Below are positions 33,601 to 43,076 of a stretch of DNA of 64,000 bases, in pieces. Under the pieces are notes generated by a model. That model had not been told where the DNA came from and did not search any database. It saw nothing but the letters and a program-made list of their open reading frames with translations. Positions within the stretch are counted from its first letter, which is position 1, and every line of letters begins with the position of its first letter. A program made the translations under genes and the position numbers. Source of the DNA: Simmondsia chinensis (taxonomy: Eukaryota > Streptophyta > Magnoliopsida > Caryophyllales > Simmondsiaceae); NCBI GenBank assembly GCA_018398585.1, contig JAGTTD010000011.1, positions 8,493,001-8,557,000 of the forward strand, read 5' to 3'.

Positions 33601-33947
33601 AGTTTAGATTCCGTTACTTGACAACCTTTATTTGATTCCACATTATCTTGTTACTTCACACTAATGAGCTATTCTACTGCAGGGTATATCAGCTGTTGGG
33701 TGAAGTAGGCACATATTACGGAGTCCGATTCGGGAAGAACATACCATGGGTGACAGAATTCCCATTTGGGTATGTTAGAGATCCACAATACATAGGGAGC
33801 ATGATGAGTCTGGTTGCTTGTATTGCTTGGGTGCCCTTCCAATACATAATTTTGTGGTGTTTGGGTTATGTCTTCATGATGCGTTTAGAATCCAAGGAGG
33901 ATCCTTCAACTCGTGCCAAAGCCTGTGACATGAGCTCACCTTTTTGA
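27529..33947 (+). CDS. PLMT: Phospholipid N-methyltransferase (PLMT), two exons
   Basis: Join 27529-27773 to 33683-33947; the product is 169 aa (Arabidopsis PLMT is about 164). The family methylates phosphatidyl-N-methylethanolamine, then the dimethyl lipid, to phosphatidylcholine at the ER with SAM (yeast OPI3 homologue). Exon 1 gives MGVWAGIGVLVPFPFYYWLW, VMAHVSHLLKLVQFFSLFSV and SWPPPLFFWPLFILGQFLNF. Exon 2 gives VYQLLGEVGTYYGVRFGKNI, PWVTEFPFGYVRDPQYIGSM and GYVFMMRLESKEDPSTRAKA. Several hydrophobic segments fit an integral membrane enzyme, and RDPQY...G and the ESKED end match the family. The donor (TTCAG|GTTCC) and acceptor (CTGCAG|GG) split one Arg codon and keep frame. The start was chosen because the family begins MG(V/L)LA; in-frame ATGs at 27448 and 27451 would add 27-28 residues but probably lie upstream of the transcription start. 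No stop or frameshift is seen, so it is likely functional. Confidence 0.9.
28215..28500 (+). repeat. Dispersed repeat, copy 1
   Basis: It shares an ordered set of phrases with 31728-32050: GGAAATAAACC/GGAAATGAACC, AACAACACA...AGATTTACATGGTTTG against ATACACAAGATTTATATGATTC, TTTCACTATTTTTAGGAAGT against TTTCACTATTGTTGGGAAGT, and an ACTTTTCTT segment. AGATTTA(C)GTGGTTC-type phrases are frequent in plant repeats. The type is unknown and there is no protein. Confidence 0.45.
28870..28891 (+). repeat. (GCCT)n microsatellite
   Basis: Four to five uninterrupted TGCC/GCCT units in the PLMT intron. Short and otherwise unremarkable. Confidence 0.7.
29047..29179 (+). repeat. SINE-like element, copy 1
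   Basis: It starts CAGGTTAGGGGTCC, runs through AACAGCCTCTCTTCAGGGTA, GACTGCGTACATCTACC and GCCGGAGCCCTTGC, and ends CACTGGGTTTGTTG with a (TTG)n tail. This text resembles the 3' half of common plant SINEs that end in CTGGGTTTGTTGTTG. The region just upstream (about 28920-29046) is also weakly similar between the two intronic copies. Confidence 0.65.
29471..29590 (+). repeat. SINE-like element, copy 2
   Basis: CAGGTTAGGGGTCTTAGAAC, ACAGCCTCCCTTTAGGGATA, GGCTGCATAGATCCCC, GCAGGAGACCTTGAGGCACT and a short TTGTTG tail. It has the same orientation as copy 1, is more decayed, and lies about 420 bp away. Confidence 0.6.
30169..30400. mobile_element. Candidate MITE (TTTGGCCAAA ends)
   Basis: The left end ACTTGTTTGGTCAAACTTTT and the reverse complement of the right end (ACTTATTTGGCCAAATTGTG) form an imperfect TIR. 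The interior has AAGTAGAAGTAGGAAA and AAACAGAAGTAAAACC in opposing context. This is the look of plant MITEs that begin GTTTGGCCAAAC. No target duplication was found, so the ends are uncertain. Confidence 0.4.
30625..30654 (+). repeat. 30-nt G homopolymer
   Basis: An uninterrupted G run in the PLMT intron, preceded by GGGGGT and followed by AGGGAGGAGCGGG. It may be real or a sequencing or assembly artefact. Confidence 0.6.
31728..32050 (+). repeat. Dispersed repeat, copy 2
   Basis: Related to 28215-28500 in the same orientation and order of motifs. It also lies in the PLMT intron. Confidence 0.45.
33465..33600 (-). repeat. tRNA-derived SINE head
   Basis: On the minus strand, TGGTGTAGTGG (33580-33570) fits the RNA polymerase III A box. 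GGTTCAAAGC (33536-33527) fits the B box, with 33 nt between them. The text around them (TTAACTCTCAATCCCCCAAG) does not fold into a tRNA by eye and has no CCA end or acceptor stem. I therefore call a SINE promoter rather than a tRNA gene. It ends about 80 bp before PLMT exon 2. Confidence 0.5.
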
Positions 33948-34520
33948 TTGTCATGCACATTGCTGGATTCAACCTCCATTGTCTTTTGGTTGTATTTGAT
34001 TCATCTGTTTTTGACTTACCTGTATTAATGAGATTTAAAGACTTTGAGATCTAAACTTTCTTATAGTGTAGTCTATGGTTATATAGTGTAGAATAACCCT
34101 TGTTATGAAACACAGGATTTAGTTACTTATTTGAGGGGACAAAAAAAAAAAAAAAAAAAACCTTACCTATTACAAGGTCGTGGTGATGGGTTGGATCATC
34201 ATGATGCAAGCCAAACTCAGGTAGAAAAACCTACTTGACTTGAAAGTTGACCTAAAAAATGCCGTAACCCCAACTAAACTCAATAGAGAATTTGACGTAA
34301 ATAATTGTACTTGAAGTTGAAATTATCTGATCTAAAACTAATCTGTCCGCCCAATCCATATTCGAAGATGATTTGTCACTCAAGTTGACCTAACATTAAA
34401 TTGAATTAATCTGATCTAAAATAACTTGAATTCAAGCCTAGCTTGACTTGCAACTTGAATTAACCCAAAGTCTTAAAATACAAGGATAATTGATATTTTT
34501 AGGAGTACAATTGAATTTTA
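33948..34520 (+). other. 3' region downstream of PLMT
   Basis: It should contain the PLMT 3' UTR. There is no clear AATAAA; TTGTATTAATGAG (about 34020) is the nearest near-match. A 20-nt A run lies at about 34141-34160. 34180-34440 has tracts such as GACTTGAAAGTTGACC and TTGAAGTTGAAATTATCTGA that look like an old simple repeat. Confidence 0.35.
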
Positions 34521-34525
34521 TAAGA

Positions 34526-34898
34526 TGTTGAAAATAGTTCTCATATTTTTCTTTGTATTTTTTTTTAGTAGACTTTAGTACTTCGTATTTGTACGCATTT
34601 ATATTGTACTTAGCATATTCTTTTATTCCTTTTCTAGAATGATCTATGTAATTAGTGGGTAGGTAGCTGTTACTCCATCTCTTGCTCTCCCCTCCCAACT
34701 GGTAATAACTAGGATTGAAGCCTAGATATTTCTTGTTATTTACTTCATGTAACTCATAGCTTGGGAAGGTGATAGGTTGTTCTATATAATAGTATAAATA
34801 GGGGTAGTTTTGTTCTCTTTTAATCATCAAAAATAAAGTAGTATACATTTCATCCTTCCATTTACTTTGTGTTTTTAGTTCTTGTTTTTTTTTCTACA
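34526..34898 (+). repeat. 5' LTR of the 34.5-kb copia
   Basis: TGTTGAAAATAG to TTTCTACA, 373 bp. TATAAATA at 34793-34800 is the promoter. An AATAAAG motif near 34830 could serve as the polyadenylation signal of the terminal transcript. Confidence 0.92.
34793..34800 (+). promoter_or_regulatory. LTR TATA box
   Basis: TATAAATA followed by GGGG, 106 bp from the LTR end. The same box is in the 3' LTR (about 39652-39659). Confidence 0.6.
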
Positions 34899-34910
34899 TG
34901 GTATCAGAGC
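34899..34910 (+). promoter_or_regulatory. Primer-binding site, tRNA-iMet
   Basis: TGGTATCAGAGC begins directly after the CA of the 5' LTR. It is the classical initiator-methionine tRNA site of plant copia elements. Confidence 0.9.
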
Positions 34911-35044
34911 AAAGTACGATCTTGCGTTAAGTATTTTGCTTTTCTTCCTTGTTGGTCACGGCTTAAGCACCTTGGGTGCTATTGTGAGTTACACTTCTTC
35001 CCTCTTGCTTTTTGTGCCTGTTTTGTGTTTTGATTTATTAAAAT

Positions 35045-36124
35045 ATGGCGGATGTTAACAATAACGAGTCTACTCAAGCTGATATTAACCAAACTATCAT
35101 GCCGGCTCTCCCGACAGGGGGAGTTATTGATGTTAACTCACCCTTTTACCTACATCCCTCGGATAATCCGGGTTTAATATTTGTTCAAAACACTTTAACA
35201 GGACCCAATTACCCTTCATGGAGAAGGGCAATTCTTAAGGTTTTCAAAGCAAAAAGGAAGATTGGTTTTCTTGACGGCAGTATTGTCAAACCGGATGAAG
35301 ATTCACCGGATTTTGAGACTTGGAGTGTGTGTGACTCCATGGTTGCAACTTGGCTCTCAAATTCTGTGTCAAAAGAGATAAACGAGAGTATCACTTATTT
35401 AGAAACTGCGCATGATATTTGGCTAGATTTGCATGAGAGATTTTCACAAGGCAACGTCCCTCGTGTTTATGAATTAAAACGTGAGATTTTGCACTTGAAG
35501 CAAGCAAATTTACCCATTTCAACCTATTTTACTAAGTTGAGGTCATTATGGGATGAACTCTATACACTAGTTGAGATCCCACCATGTACTTGTGGTCATG
35601 CAAATGTTTTTTTGCAAATTCGTGATATGGAGAAATTGTTGGACCTTTTGATGGGTCTTGATTCATCTTTCTCAACTATTCGTTCACAATTGATGAACAC
35701 GAAGCCTTTAACATCTGTTGGTAGTGCATATTCTGTGTTATGCCAGGAGGAGAAACAGCAAAGCGTAGCAGCGGGTTCGGTGGTGATACCGGACGCCGCT
35801 GTTTTGACAGCCAAGACCACCGAGGGTGGCACGGCTCTTGTGACGGGAAACCATCGTACTAATCGTTTTACATGTGCTCATTGCAAGAAACAGGGACATT
35901 CCAAGGAGCGGTGTTTTGAGCTAATTGGGTACCCACTCGGTTGGAAGAACAAGGGGCAGGGTAACGGATCCCGAGGGCCGGTCGCCGCACCGGCAGTAGC
36001 TGTGACCGACCCACTTGGTGGAGAAGACAGCCCCATCTCGGGACTGTCAGCACAACAATACCGGCAATTGGTGTCTCTTCTTGGCCCTACTACGTCCTCT
36101 CCTTGTGTTAACTTGACAGGTTAA
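35045..36124 (+). CDS. gag: Copia gag with CCHC knuckle
   Basis: The open frame is 359 aa and begins 135 bp after the PBS. Residues 25-75 read GGVIDVNSPFYLHPSDNPGL, LTGPNYPSWRRAILKVFKAK and IGFLDGSIVKP, the N-terminal copia gag signature. The capsid-like part continues with ERFSQGNVPRVYELKREILH and LDLLMGLDSSFSTIRSQL. A zinc knuckle, CAHCKKQGHSKERC (about residues 277-290), is complete in CCHC form. The frame ends at TAA 36122-36124, but the same frame continues directly into protease. This stop is therefore probably a mutation inside one polyprotein rather than a natural gag end. The role would be particle assembly in the cytoplasm. The gag alone could still be made. Confidence 0.9.
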   Translation: MADVNNNESTQADINQTIMPALPTGGVIDVNSPFYLHPSDNPGLIFVQNTLTGPNYPSWRRAILKVFKAKRKIGFLDGSIVKPDEDSPDFETWSVCDSMVATWLSNSVSKEINESITYLETAHDIWLDLHERFSQGNVPRVYELKREILHLKQANLPISTYFTKLRSLWDELYTLVEIPPCTCGHANVFLQIRDMEKLLDLLMGLDSSFSTIRSQLMNTKPLTSVGSAYSVLCQEEKQQSVAAGSVVIPDAAVLTAKTTEGGTALVTGNHRTNRFTCAHCKKQGHSKERCFELIGYPLGWKNKGQGNGSRGPVAAPAVAVTDPLGGEDSPISGLSAQQYRQLVSLLGPTTSSPCVNLTG

Positions 36125-39100
36125 GTCTTGTCATTTCATGATTGGATAATAGATACAGGTGCTACAGATCATATGGTGTCTTCTCTTTCCGTTATGTTTG
36201 ACGTCAAAATAAACAATTTGATTGGCCCAGTTAAGTTGCCTAATGGGACCTCGTTAGCAGTAACTCATATTGGAAAATTCAAAATTTCGGAAAATATCAC
36301 TCTCCATGATGTGCTCTACGTACCTGGTTTTCGTTATAATTTGTTGTCAGTGAGCAAATTAACTCAAATGGGAAAATGCACATTAACGTTTCATCACAAT
36401 CTTTGTTATATACAGGACCTTCACTCGAGGAGGCTGATTGGAGAGGGTAAGCAGCGAGATGGGCTATACTTGTTGCAAGCACAAACCGTGGGTGGATCGG
36501 TTTTCTCGGCTCAATTGAATAAGGATGCCGTCTTGTGGCATCGACGTCTTGGTCATGTTTCGTTTCAGAAGTTGTGTGTTTTTCCCAATTTGAATGTTAA
36601 GAAAACTGATGTCATTTGTGATGTTTATCATCGTGCTAAGCAAGCACGCTTGCCTTTCCCTTTGTCTGTTACCAAAACTCGTGGTTGTTTTGACTTAATT
36701 CATTGTGATATTTGGGGTCCTTATCGAGTTTTGTCTTTAACTGGTGCTCAGTATTTTCTCACTGTTGTCGATGACTTTACTCGGTGCACTTAGGTTTTTC
36801 TAATGAGGGAAAAATCCCAAGCACATCAGATACTCATGGATTTCTGTCGTATGGTCAAAACACAATTTGGGTTTCAGGTCAAACAAATAAGGAGCGATAA
36901 CGGGCAAGAATTCAAGTATGGGCCGCTATTGGAGTTTTATACGAGTCATGGGATCCAATTTCAAACCTCTTTGGTTGGGACGCCGCAACAAAATGGTGTA
37001 GTTGAGCGGAAGCACAAACACCTTTTGGAGGTGGGTAGAGCACTCCGATTTCAGGCAGGATTACCTAAAAAGTTTTGGGGTGAGTGTATCTTAACCGCGG
37101 CTTATTTGATAAATTTGACTCCCTCTTCAGTTCTTCGTAATAAAAGTCCATTTGAAATACTTTTTGGGAAATTGCCCGTATACAATCATTTACGCGTGTT
37201 TGGGAGCTTATGTTATTATCGCACGAAGGATAGGAGTAATGATAAATTTGATGATCGGGCGGCATCGGGAATTTTTGTTGGTTATCCACATGGGCAAAAG
37301 GGTTATAAAATTTACAATAGGGAGGAAATTAAAATTGTTATTTCAAGAGATGTTCATTTTTACGAAAAGATATTTCCTTTCCTTGAAACCAGTGATGCTA
37401 GTAGTGAACACATACAACGAAACCCGGGACTACTTGATTAAAATGAAGGGCCGGTGCCTCAAACACCGAACCCCACTGTTCAGCAGGTGCCAGCCAGCAC
37501 CGAACCAGCAGCCACTGGTGCAGACAGCCCACCCGAACCAGCAGTGACTGGTTCAGTCAGCCCTCCAGCAGCCGAGGTCGAATCGGTTGAGATTTCGGAT
37601 ACTTCGAGATCACAGGTTGGTGAAGAGGGTGTTTTGGGTATCAGAAAGAGCACTCGTTTGCGTTCAGCTCCTGCAAAATTGCAAGACTACATTTGTGATA
37701 TTCCGTCTTCTATAGCCCATACTCCTGCTTCCTCTCCTACAGCTAATTCGGGTATAGTGTATCCTATTACGAATTTCATCACTAATGTGCATTTTTCTAA
37801 CGCTTATTGCCACATTTTAAATGCCATCACATCTTGTGATGAGCCAAAAACTTTTAAGCAAGCAGTGGAGCACAAACATTGGAGGGATGCAATGGAGAAG
37901 GAGATCCGTGCCTTAGAGGAAAATAGGGCATGGACACTAGAAGACTTACTGGTGGGTAAGAAAGCTATTGACTCGAAATGGGTCTATAGAGTAAAGTACA
38001 AATCAGACGGGTCGATTGAACGATACAAAGCGAGGTTAGTAGCTAAGGGCTACACGCAGATTGAAGGTATCGATTATCACGACACTTATGCTCCTGTTGC
38101 TAAATTAGTTACAGTTCGATGTTTATTAGCAGTTGCCGTTGCTCGAAGTTGGATAATACATCAATTAGATGTAAATAATGCATTTTTACATGGGGATTTA
38201 AACGAGGAAGTTTACATGAAGCTTCCACAGGGTTTTGAACAACAGCATAAGGATAAAGTTTGTCGTTTACGAAAATCTTTGTATGGACTTAAACAGGCCT
38301 CACGCAATTGGAATAATAAATTCACCTCAACCTTGCTAGGTATCGGCTTCAAACAATCCAAGGCGGATTATTCACTTTTCACATTTCATCGTGGTGAGAT
38401 TTTTACCGGGGTTTTGATTTATGTTGATGATGTTATAACCACTGGTAATAATCAAGATCACATCACTAAAGTGAAGGACATTTTGAATGATACTTTTGGA
38501 ATAAAAGACCTAGGACCGATAAAATATTTTTTAGGGATCGAGGTTGCTCGGTCTCCAAAAGGGATGGTCTTGAATCAACGAAAGTATATATTGGACATTT
38601 TAAGCGAGGCCGGTTTATTGGGGGCCAAACCGGCTTCTACTCCCATAATTCAGAATCATGGTTTAGTAGATCAGGTTGGGGATAAGATCCAGGATGAAGG
38701 TCAGTATAGAAGGCTAGTAGGGCGTCTACTTTATTTGACAATAACTAGACCGGACATTAGCTATGCCGTTCGTATTTTAAGTCAGTTCATGCATGATCCT
38801 AGAATTCCCCATCTTGAGGCTGTTATGCGGGTTTTGCGATATTTAAAGGGGACATCGGGACAAGGGCTTTTCTTACCTTTAGACAGTGATTTTCGTTTAA
38901 GCGCATATTGTGATGCAGATTGGGCTGGATGCCTGACTATAAGACGTTCCACGACAGGTTTTATCACCTTTTTTGGTGGGGCGCCAATTTCTTGGCGTTC
39001 CAAGAAGCAAAGTGTGGTCTCACGTTCTTCAGCTGAAGCAGAATATCGGTCCATGGCAACTACGACTAGTGAGCTCGTGTGGTTGCGATATTTATTAACG

Positions 39101-39376
39101 GACCTCTTGGTTCCTATTGACTATGCTTCTGTTTTATTTTGTGATAATCAGGCAGCTCTTCACATTGCCTCTAATCCGGTTTTTCATGAGCGTACAAAGC
39201 ACATTGAGATAGACTGTCATTTTGTTCGGGACAAGCTTTTGTCCAAGGAGATTGTGACCTCTTTTGTTTGCTTGTCAGGACAAGTGGCAGATATTTTTAC
39301 TAAAGGGCTCGGTTCAACAGAGTTTACAGCACTTCTTCGCAAGTTGGGCATCGTAAATTTACATGCTCCAACTTGA
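36125..39376 (+). pseudogene. pol: Copia pol (PR-IN-RT-RH), three stops in one frame
   Basis: It lies in the same frame as gag. Protease has DTGATDHM at 36152. GAG-preINT reads VLWHRRLGHVSFQKL (about 36530-36575). Integrase shows HCDIWGPY, VDDFTRCT and IRSDNGQEFKYG, then QQNGVVERKH, so the D, D and E positions are present. RT shows KWVYRVKYKSDGSIERYKAR, HQLDVNNAFLHGDLNEEVYM and an intact YVDD at 38420-38431. RNase H has YCDADWAGCLTIRRSTTGF, SRSSAEAEYRSMA, FCDNQAALHIASNPVFHERT and ADIFTKGL. The terminal stop overlaps the PPT. Breaks: TAA 36122-36124 before PR, TAG 36791-36793 at a Trp position of the integrase core, and TAA 37439-37441 between IN and RT. No frameshift was found. Confidence 0.9.
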
Positions 39377-39383
39377 GGGGGAG
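39375..39383 (+). promoter_or_regulatory. Polypurine tract
   Basis: GAGGGGGAG lies directly before the 3' LTR start TGTTG. The first two bases are the end of the pol TGA stop. Confidence 0.85.
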
Positions 39384-39758
39384 TGTTGAAAATAGTTCTC
39401 ATATTTTTTTTTTGTATTTTTTTTTAGTAGACTTTAGTACTTCGTATTTGTACGCATTTATATTGTACTTAGCATATTCTTTTATTCCTTTTCTAAAATG
39501 ATCTATGTAATTAGTGGGTAGGTAGCTTTTACTCCATCTCTTGCTCTCCCCTCCCAACCGGTAATAACTAGGATTGAAGCCTAGATATTTCTTGTTATTT
39601 ACTTCATGTAACTCATAGCTTGGAAATGTGATAGGTTGTTCTATGTAATAGTATAAATAGGGATAGTTTTATTCTCTTTTAATCATCCAAAAATAAAGTA
39701 GTATACATTTCATCCTTTCATTTACTTTATATTTTTAGTTTTTGTTTTTTTTTCTACA
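39384..39758 (+). repeat. 3' LTR of the 34.5-kb copia
   Basis: 375 bp, the same ends as the 5' LTR. Most differences are transitions, plus one extra T in the T run and one extra C in CATCCAAAAAT. Confidence 0.92.
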
Positions 39759-39763
39759 TAAGA

Positions 39764-41076
39764 GGTGGTAAAATACTAAAACTATATCGGTAGTATAGTG
39801 AATGTATTGGTAAAATCTATTCAATCTGCTCTATAAGTAGAAGTTTTCACGCATGCATTCTTACATTTGTAGAATGTCGTGGATTGTTTAACTTTATAAG
39901 GAAAACGAAAAACAAAGTATATTTAATCTTAGGCTCCGTTTGTTTCGGGCGGAAAACATTTGCCTTTGAAAAAGATTTTCTAAGAAAAATTAAATTCCGA
40001 TTAAGGTTTTTCATTGTTTGTTTCAGCAGAAAATGTGCTCCTGCCTTGTAATTGCTTATTTGTTTTAAAAGTACCTTATCATAAGACAATATAAGGAGCA
40101 ACACAATATATTATAAGTTATATAGGCTTTCGTTGGTTGTGAATAAATTATTTATTAATGGATAAATGGAGGAGATTTATCACTTAGGAACCTGGGGTTT
40201 GATCATTCATCAACTAGATAACACACACATTTCAATATACACAAAGCGGTCCCTTGATGTTCCAAAATTTTATCATTTAGATATCCTATATTAGAGCTTG
40301 GTGATTTATCAAAATCTAATCAGTTCTTATCATAAAATATTGATATGGTGCATAATTACAACAATACATATAAATTATATCAATATTTTTAACAAAAATG
40401 CAGCATATTACTAAAAGAACTTCACTGAATTTTGACGGAAGATATTTACATATTAGTAAAATAATATGTCATATTAGCATTTTACTATTAAAAATCCTAT
40501 TATTATGATACAGGACGTATATATTGTTATAATTATGATCCACATTAGCAATTTCTAATAAAAATAAAGCAAACCTAATTGATAAAATTCTTAATCCTGA
40601 AGGTACTTGAGTGATAAAGTTCGAAAACCTCAGGGCACTCATTGTATATATTGAAAAGTTATGGTATTTATGCGATAAAGTCTCAAACCTTAAGGTATTT
40701 AAGTGATAGATTCTCGAAAATCCATATCAAAAAGAAAAAAGTATTTTCCAAGAAAAGCTATAATCTATAAATAGTTTTCTTGTACTTGGCCCGATATAAA
40801 CATTGTTTCGTAAGTATATTCAATATATCATAACGTAAGAAAAACCTTTAAAATATAAAATATCTTTTACGAATGAAAATTAAATTGAATCATATAATTT
40901 AGTCCAAGATCTTACTTGATCATTATTATTTCTAACAACCTATGATTCCATCTAATTCATCTCAATATGATTCATATTATAACCGATGTATATTCCAAGA
41001 CTTTTTAAACCTTTTGGAATCGTGACTTCATATTCTGAGCCATATTATGATCCGTGATGGTTTTTGACATGGTGGT
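39764..41076. other. Unassigned AT-rich intergenic sequence
   Basis: There is no gene. CTTAGGCTCCGTTTGTTTCGGGCGG (39931-39955, in part) resembles the TIR of plant hAT MITEs; a weak inverted match (TTGGCCCGATATAAACA) lies near 40785. Around 40600-40700, AGTGATAAAGTTCGAAAACCTC and TGCGATAAAGTCTCAAACCT repeat a roughly 50-bp phrase. Confidence 0.35.
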
Positions 41077-41445
41077 GCTGATGCAGCAGGTTCTGGGTAT
41101 GCACCAGAAACTACTCAGTTCGCTATGTCTTCTGCTCGCTGCCGCATTCTCGACACTTCTTTCCCCGTACGTTCTATGCCCAATTTTCATCCCATGATCA
41201 CAAGATTCAAAAGGCATTCGCAAAACCAAAACCATATTTTCTTTGTCCCATTTAATCGTTTATGCAGATCCAACTAGTTATACTTGAGCTAGTAAAGACC
41301 CTAATTGGTATGCTGCAATGCTTGATGACTATAAGGCTTTGTAATGGTACTTGGGAATTGGTTCCTCCTACTTCTCATAATGTGTTGGGTGGCGAATGGG
41401 TGTATAAGAAGAAGTTTCATGCTAATGTTAAAATTGAGGAGGGTA
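41077..41445 (+). pseudogene. Copia pol relic (IN-RT linker and RT start)
   Basis: Plus-strand translation reads ADAAGSGYAPETTQFAMSSA, ILDTSFPVRSMPNFHPMITR, then after a frame change DPNWYAAMLDDYKAL and NGTWELVPPTSHNVLGGEWV. The first part is the loose linker between integrase and RT (HPMITR is a frequent copia phrase). The second is the RT N-terminus (NGTWELVP...WVYK). One stop (TGA near 41288) and one frameshift near 41339 break it. The right end stops abruptly where gypsy gag sequence begins (about 41446), so it is cut by a gypsy junction. No other part of this copia is in the window. Confidence 0.7.
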
Positions 41446-41718
41446 TGAAAAGTTATGCCCCCTGTCTCGGGGACAGGTGACATTTGCACACTGGCATTGA
41501 GATCCCTTGAAGCATGAGAAAATCCCTTATTCAAGGGTCTTGCAAACCCATGGGGTGGATTGTCAACCCTATGGCTAGGATCCAAGTAAGTAACACTTGG
41601 GTTAGCCTCAGTTGGGTTTCCCGCTCTCTTAGGGACAGTGTTGTCAACTTGAGCAATTGGAAACCGTGAGCTCAAGGGAACATCACGAGGGTACCCAATT
41701 AGAACTGATGGAGCAGGC
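41446..41718 (-). pseudogene. Gypsy gag fragment, left part
   Basis: Matches 54587-54860 almost base for base (for example AGTTATGCCCCCTGTCTCG and GAGATCCCTTGAAGC). It is part of a minus-strand gypsy gag region and ends where a 4.2-kb LTR element was inserted. The other half continues at 45921. No intact frame is left. Confidence 0.7.
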
Positions 41719-42147
41719 TGTCATGACCCAGGATTTGGGATTAAGTACTGATAATGCTATGGTTGTAATAAAATAGTATAAGTCATTAGTATAAGTCAAT
41801 TAGTGCACGTGTATTCGCTTGTGTGTGTGAGTAGGTTGATATGTTAGTTAAGAGGAGTTAGTAGTGGTCAATGTTGGCGGCTGCATAAGTGAAGTAGGTA
41901 GGTAAGCCGGTTATGATCAGTGTCCTAGTACAATGTACTTACTGAGCCATCTTTAGTCCTAGATTAGTATAAGTAGTAGTTGCTCTTCATGTAAACACAT
42001 ATGATGAATGATAATTGATTGATGATTTCTCTCTCTCATCTAAACTCTCTCTAATTTCTCATCTGCTTCCCTTCTCTTCTCATCTAAACTCTCTTCTATC
42101 CTATCCTATCCCTAGGTTATGATCAAGATTTATCTTGAATCATAACA
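41719..42147 (+). repeat. 5' LTR of the 4.2-kb element
   Basis: 429 bp. It ends with the pyrimidine-rich leader TCTCATCTAAACTCTC and then TTGAATCATAACA. It differs from the 3' LTR at about 25 positions by eye, with no net length change. Confidence 0.9.
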
Positions 42148-42162
42148 ATTGATATCAGAGCC
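42148..42162 (+). promoter_or_regulatory. Primer-binding site-like sequence
   Basis: ATTGATATCAGAGCC directly follows the LTR. It matches the tRNA-Met site TGGTATCAGAGC apart from GA in place of GG. Confidence 0.6.
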
Positions 42163-43076
42163 TTGATTTGATTCCAAATCAAGTTAATTTGATATCTAGT
42201 TTGATGTAATTGCATTAGATCAATCGATAATAGGCTCACGGTTCAAATTTGGATACTGCTACATTTGATATCTGGTTAGAAATCGCATTAGTCTAAGGTT
42301 GAGGTTCTGATTGCGCGTGGAAACAGAAATTCTGTTCAGTTTGCAGCTGATCAAGTTCAATCCATTGAATCTTGATTCAGTTGAGTGAATTGAACATCAG
42401 CGCAAGTGCTAGTGCAAGGTTTTGAGCTGAAATTCAGATCCTGCAGGAATTCAGATCAAGAGCTTTAATTATCTGGAAATTCAGTTATGGCTTGCTGATA
42501 TTATCAGATTGATCAAGAATATTGTGCAAAAGGTTCGGATCTGCTCACGCTTGCGGTACTGGTTGTAGTTGCTGATCAGGTTTCATAGATCAAGTTCAGT
42601 ACGCTAAGGATTTTGCATAGGAATGAGCTGAATTGAAATAAGCTGTTTTGAGATTGAAATTGCTGGTTAATCATTAGATCCAGCTACATTTGAGATCGGT
42701 CAAGCTGAAGTGACTTTGAACTGAAATCGGATTGCAAGTGAGCTGATTGTCTAGAATTATGTTGGACAGTAAGCTTGGTTGTAGATTGAATCGTGTTAAG
42801 TAAGATTTGTATACTTGAATCCTTGATTCAATTGGAACTAGCATCACATTATATTAGTTCGAAAAGTTGATCAAGAATTCAGTGCAACAAGTTTAGATTC
42901 AGCTGCTGAGTTGAGGAGAATTAGCTGATTCAGTTCACGATTTGTTTGTGCAAACTGTGTTGATATCTTGAGGTTGTCAAGCAGCAGAGCAGTTCCAAGA
43001 CTTGGTGCTATTTCAGCATTGTTCAAAGCTACGCATCAGACCAATTATAATTCACTTTAGTGGTTGAAGTGAGATT

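Larger units (their letters stand above)
27774..33682 (+). other. 5.9-kb intron of PLMT, repeat-laden
   Basis: It begins GTTCC and ends CTACTGCAG. It contains two SINE-like copies, a GCCT microsatellite, two related dispersed repeats (28215-28500 and 31728-32050), a MITE-like segment, a 30-nt G run and a tRNA-derived SINE head. No coding domain was found in it. Much of the rest is AT-rich sequence that I cannot assign. Confidence 0.8.
34521..39763 (+). mobile_element. Complete Ty1/copia element with intact LTRs and TSD
   Basis: The element is 34526-39758 (5233 bp). Exact TAAGA duplications flank it (34521-34525 and 39759-39763). It has a 5' LTR, a tRNA-Met PBS, one long gag-pol frame, a PPT and a 3' LTR. 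The LTRs are 373 and 375 bp and differ by about 13 substitutions and 2 single-base indels by eye. Three in-frame stops are the only breaks seen in the 1444-codon frame. It is the youngest-looking autonomous element in the window and is inactive as it stands. Confidence 0.93.

Noticed and set aside
41057..41197. Small hydrophobic ORF (46 aa)
   Set aside because: It overlaps, in another frame, a better reading as the copia integrase-RT linker (SGYAPETTQFAMSSA...HPMITR).
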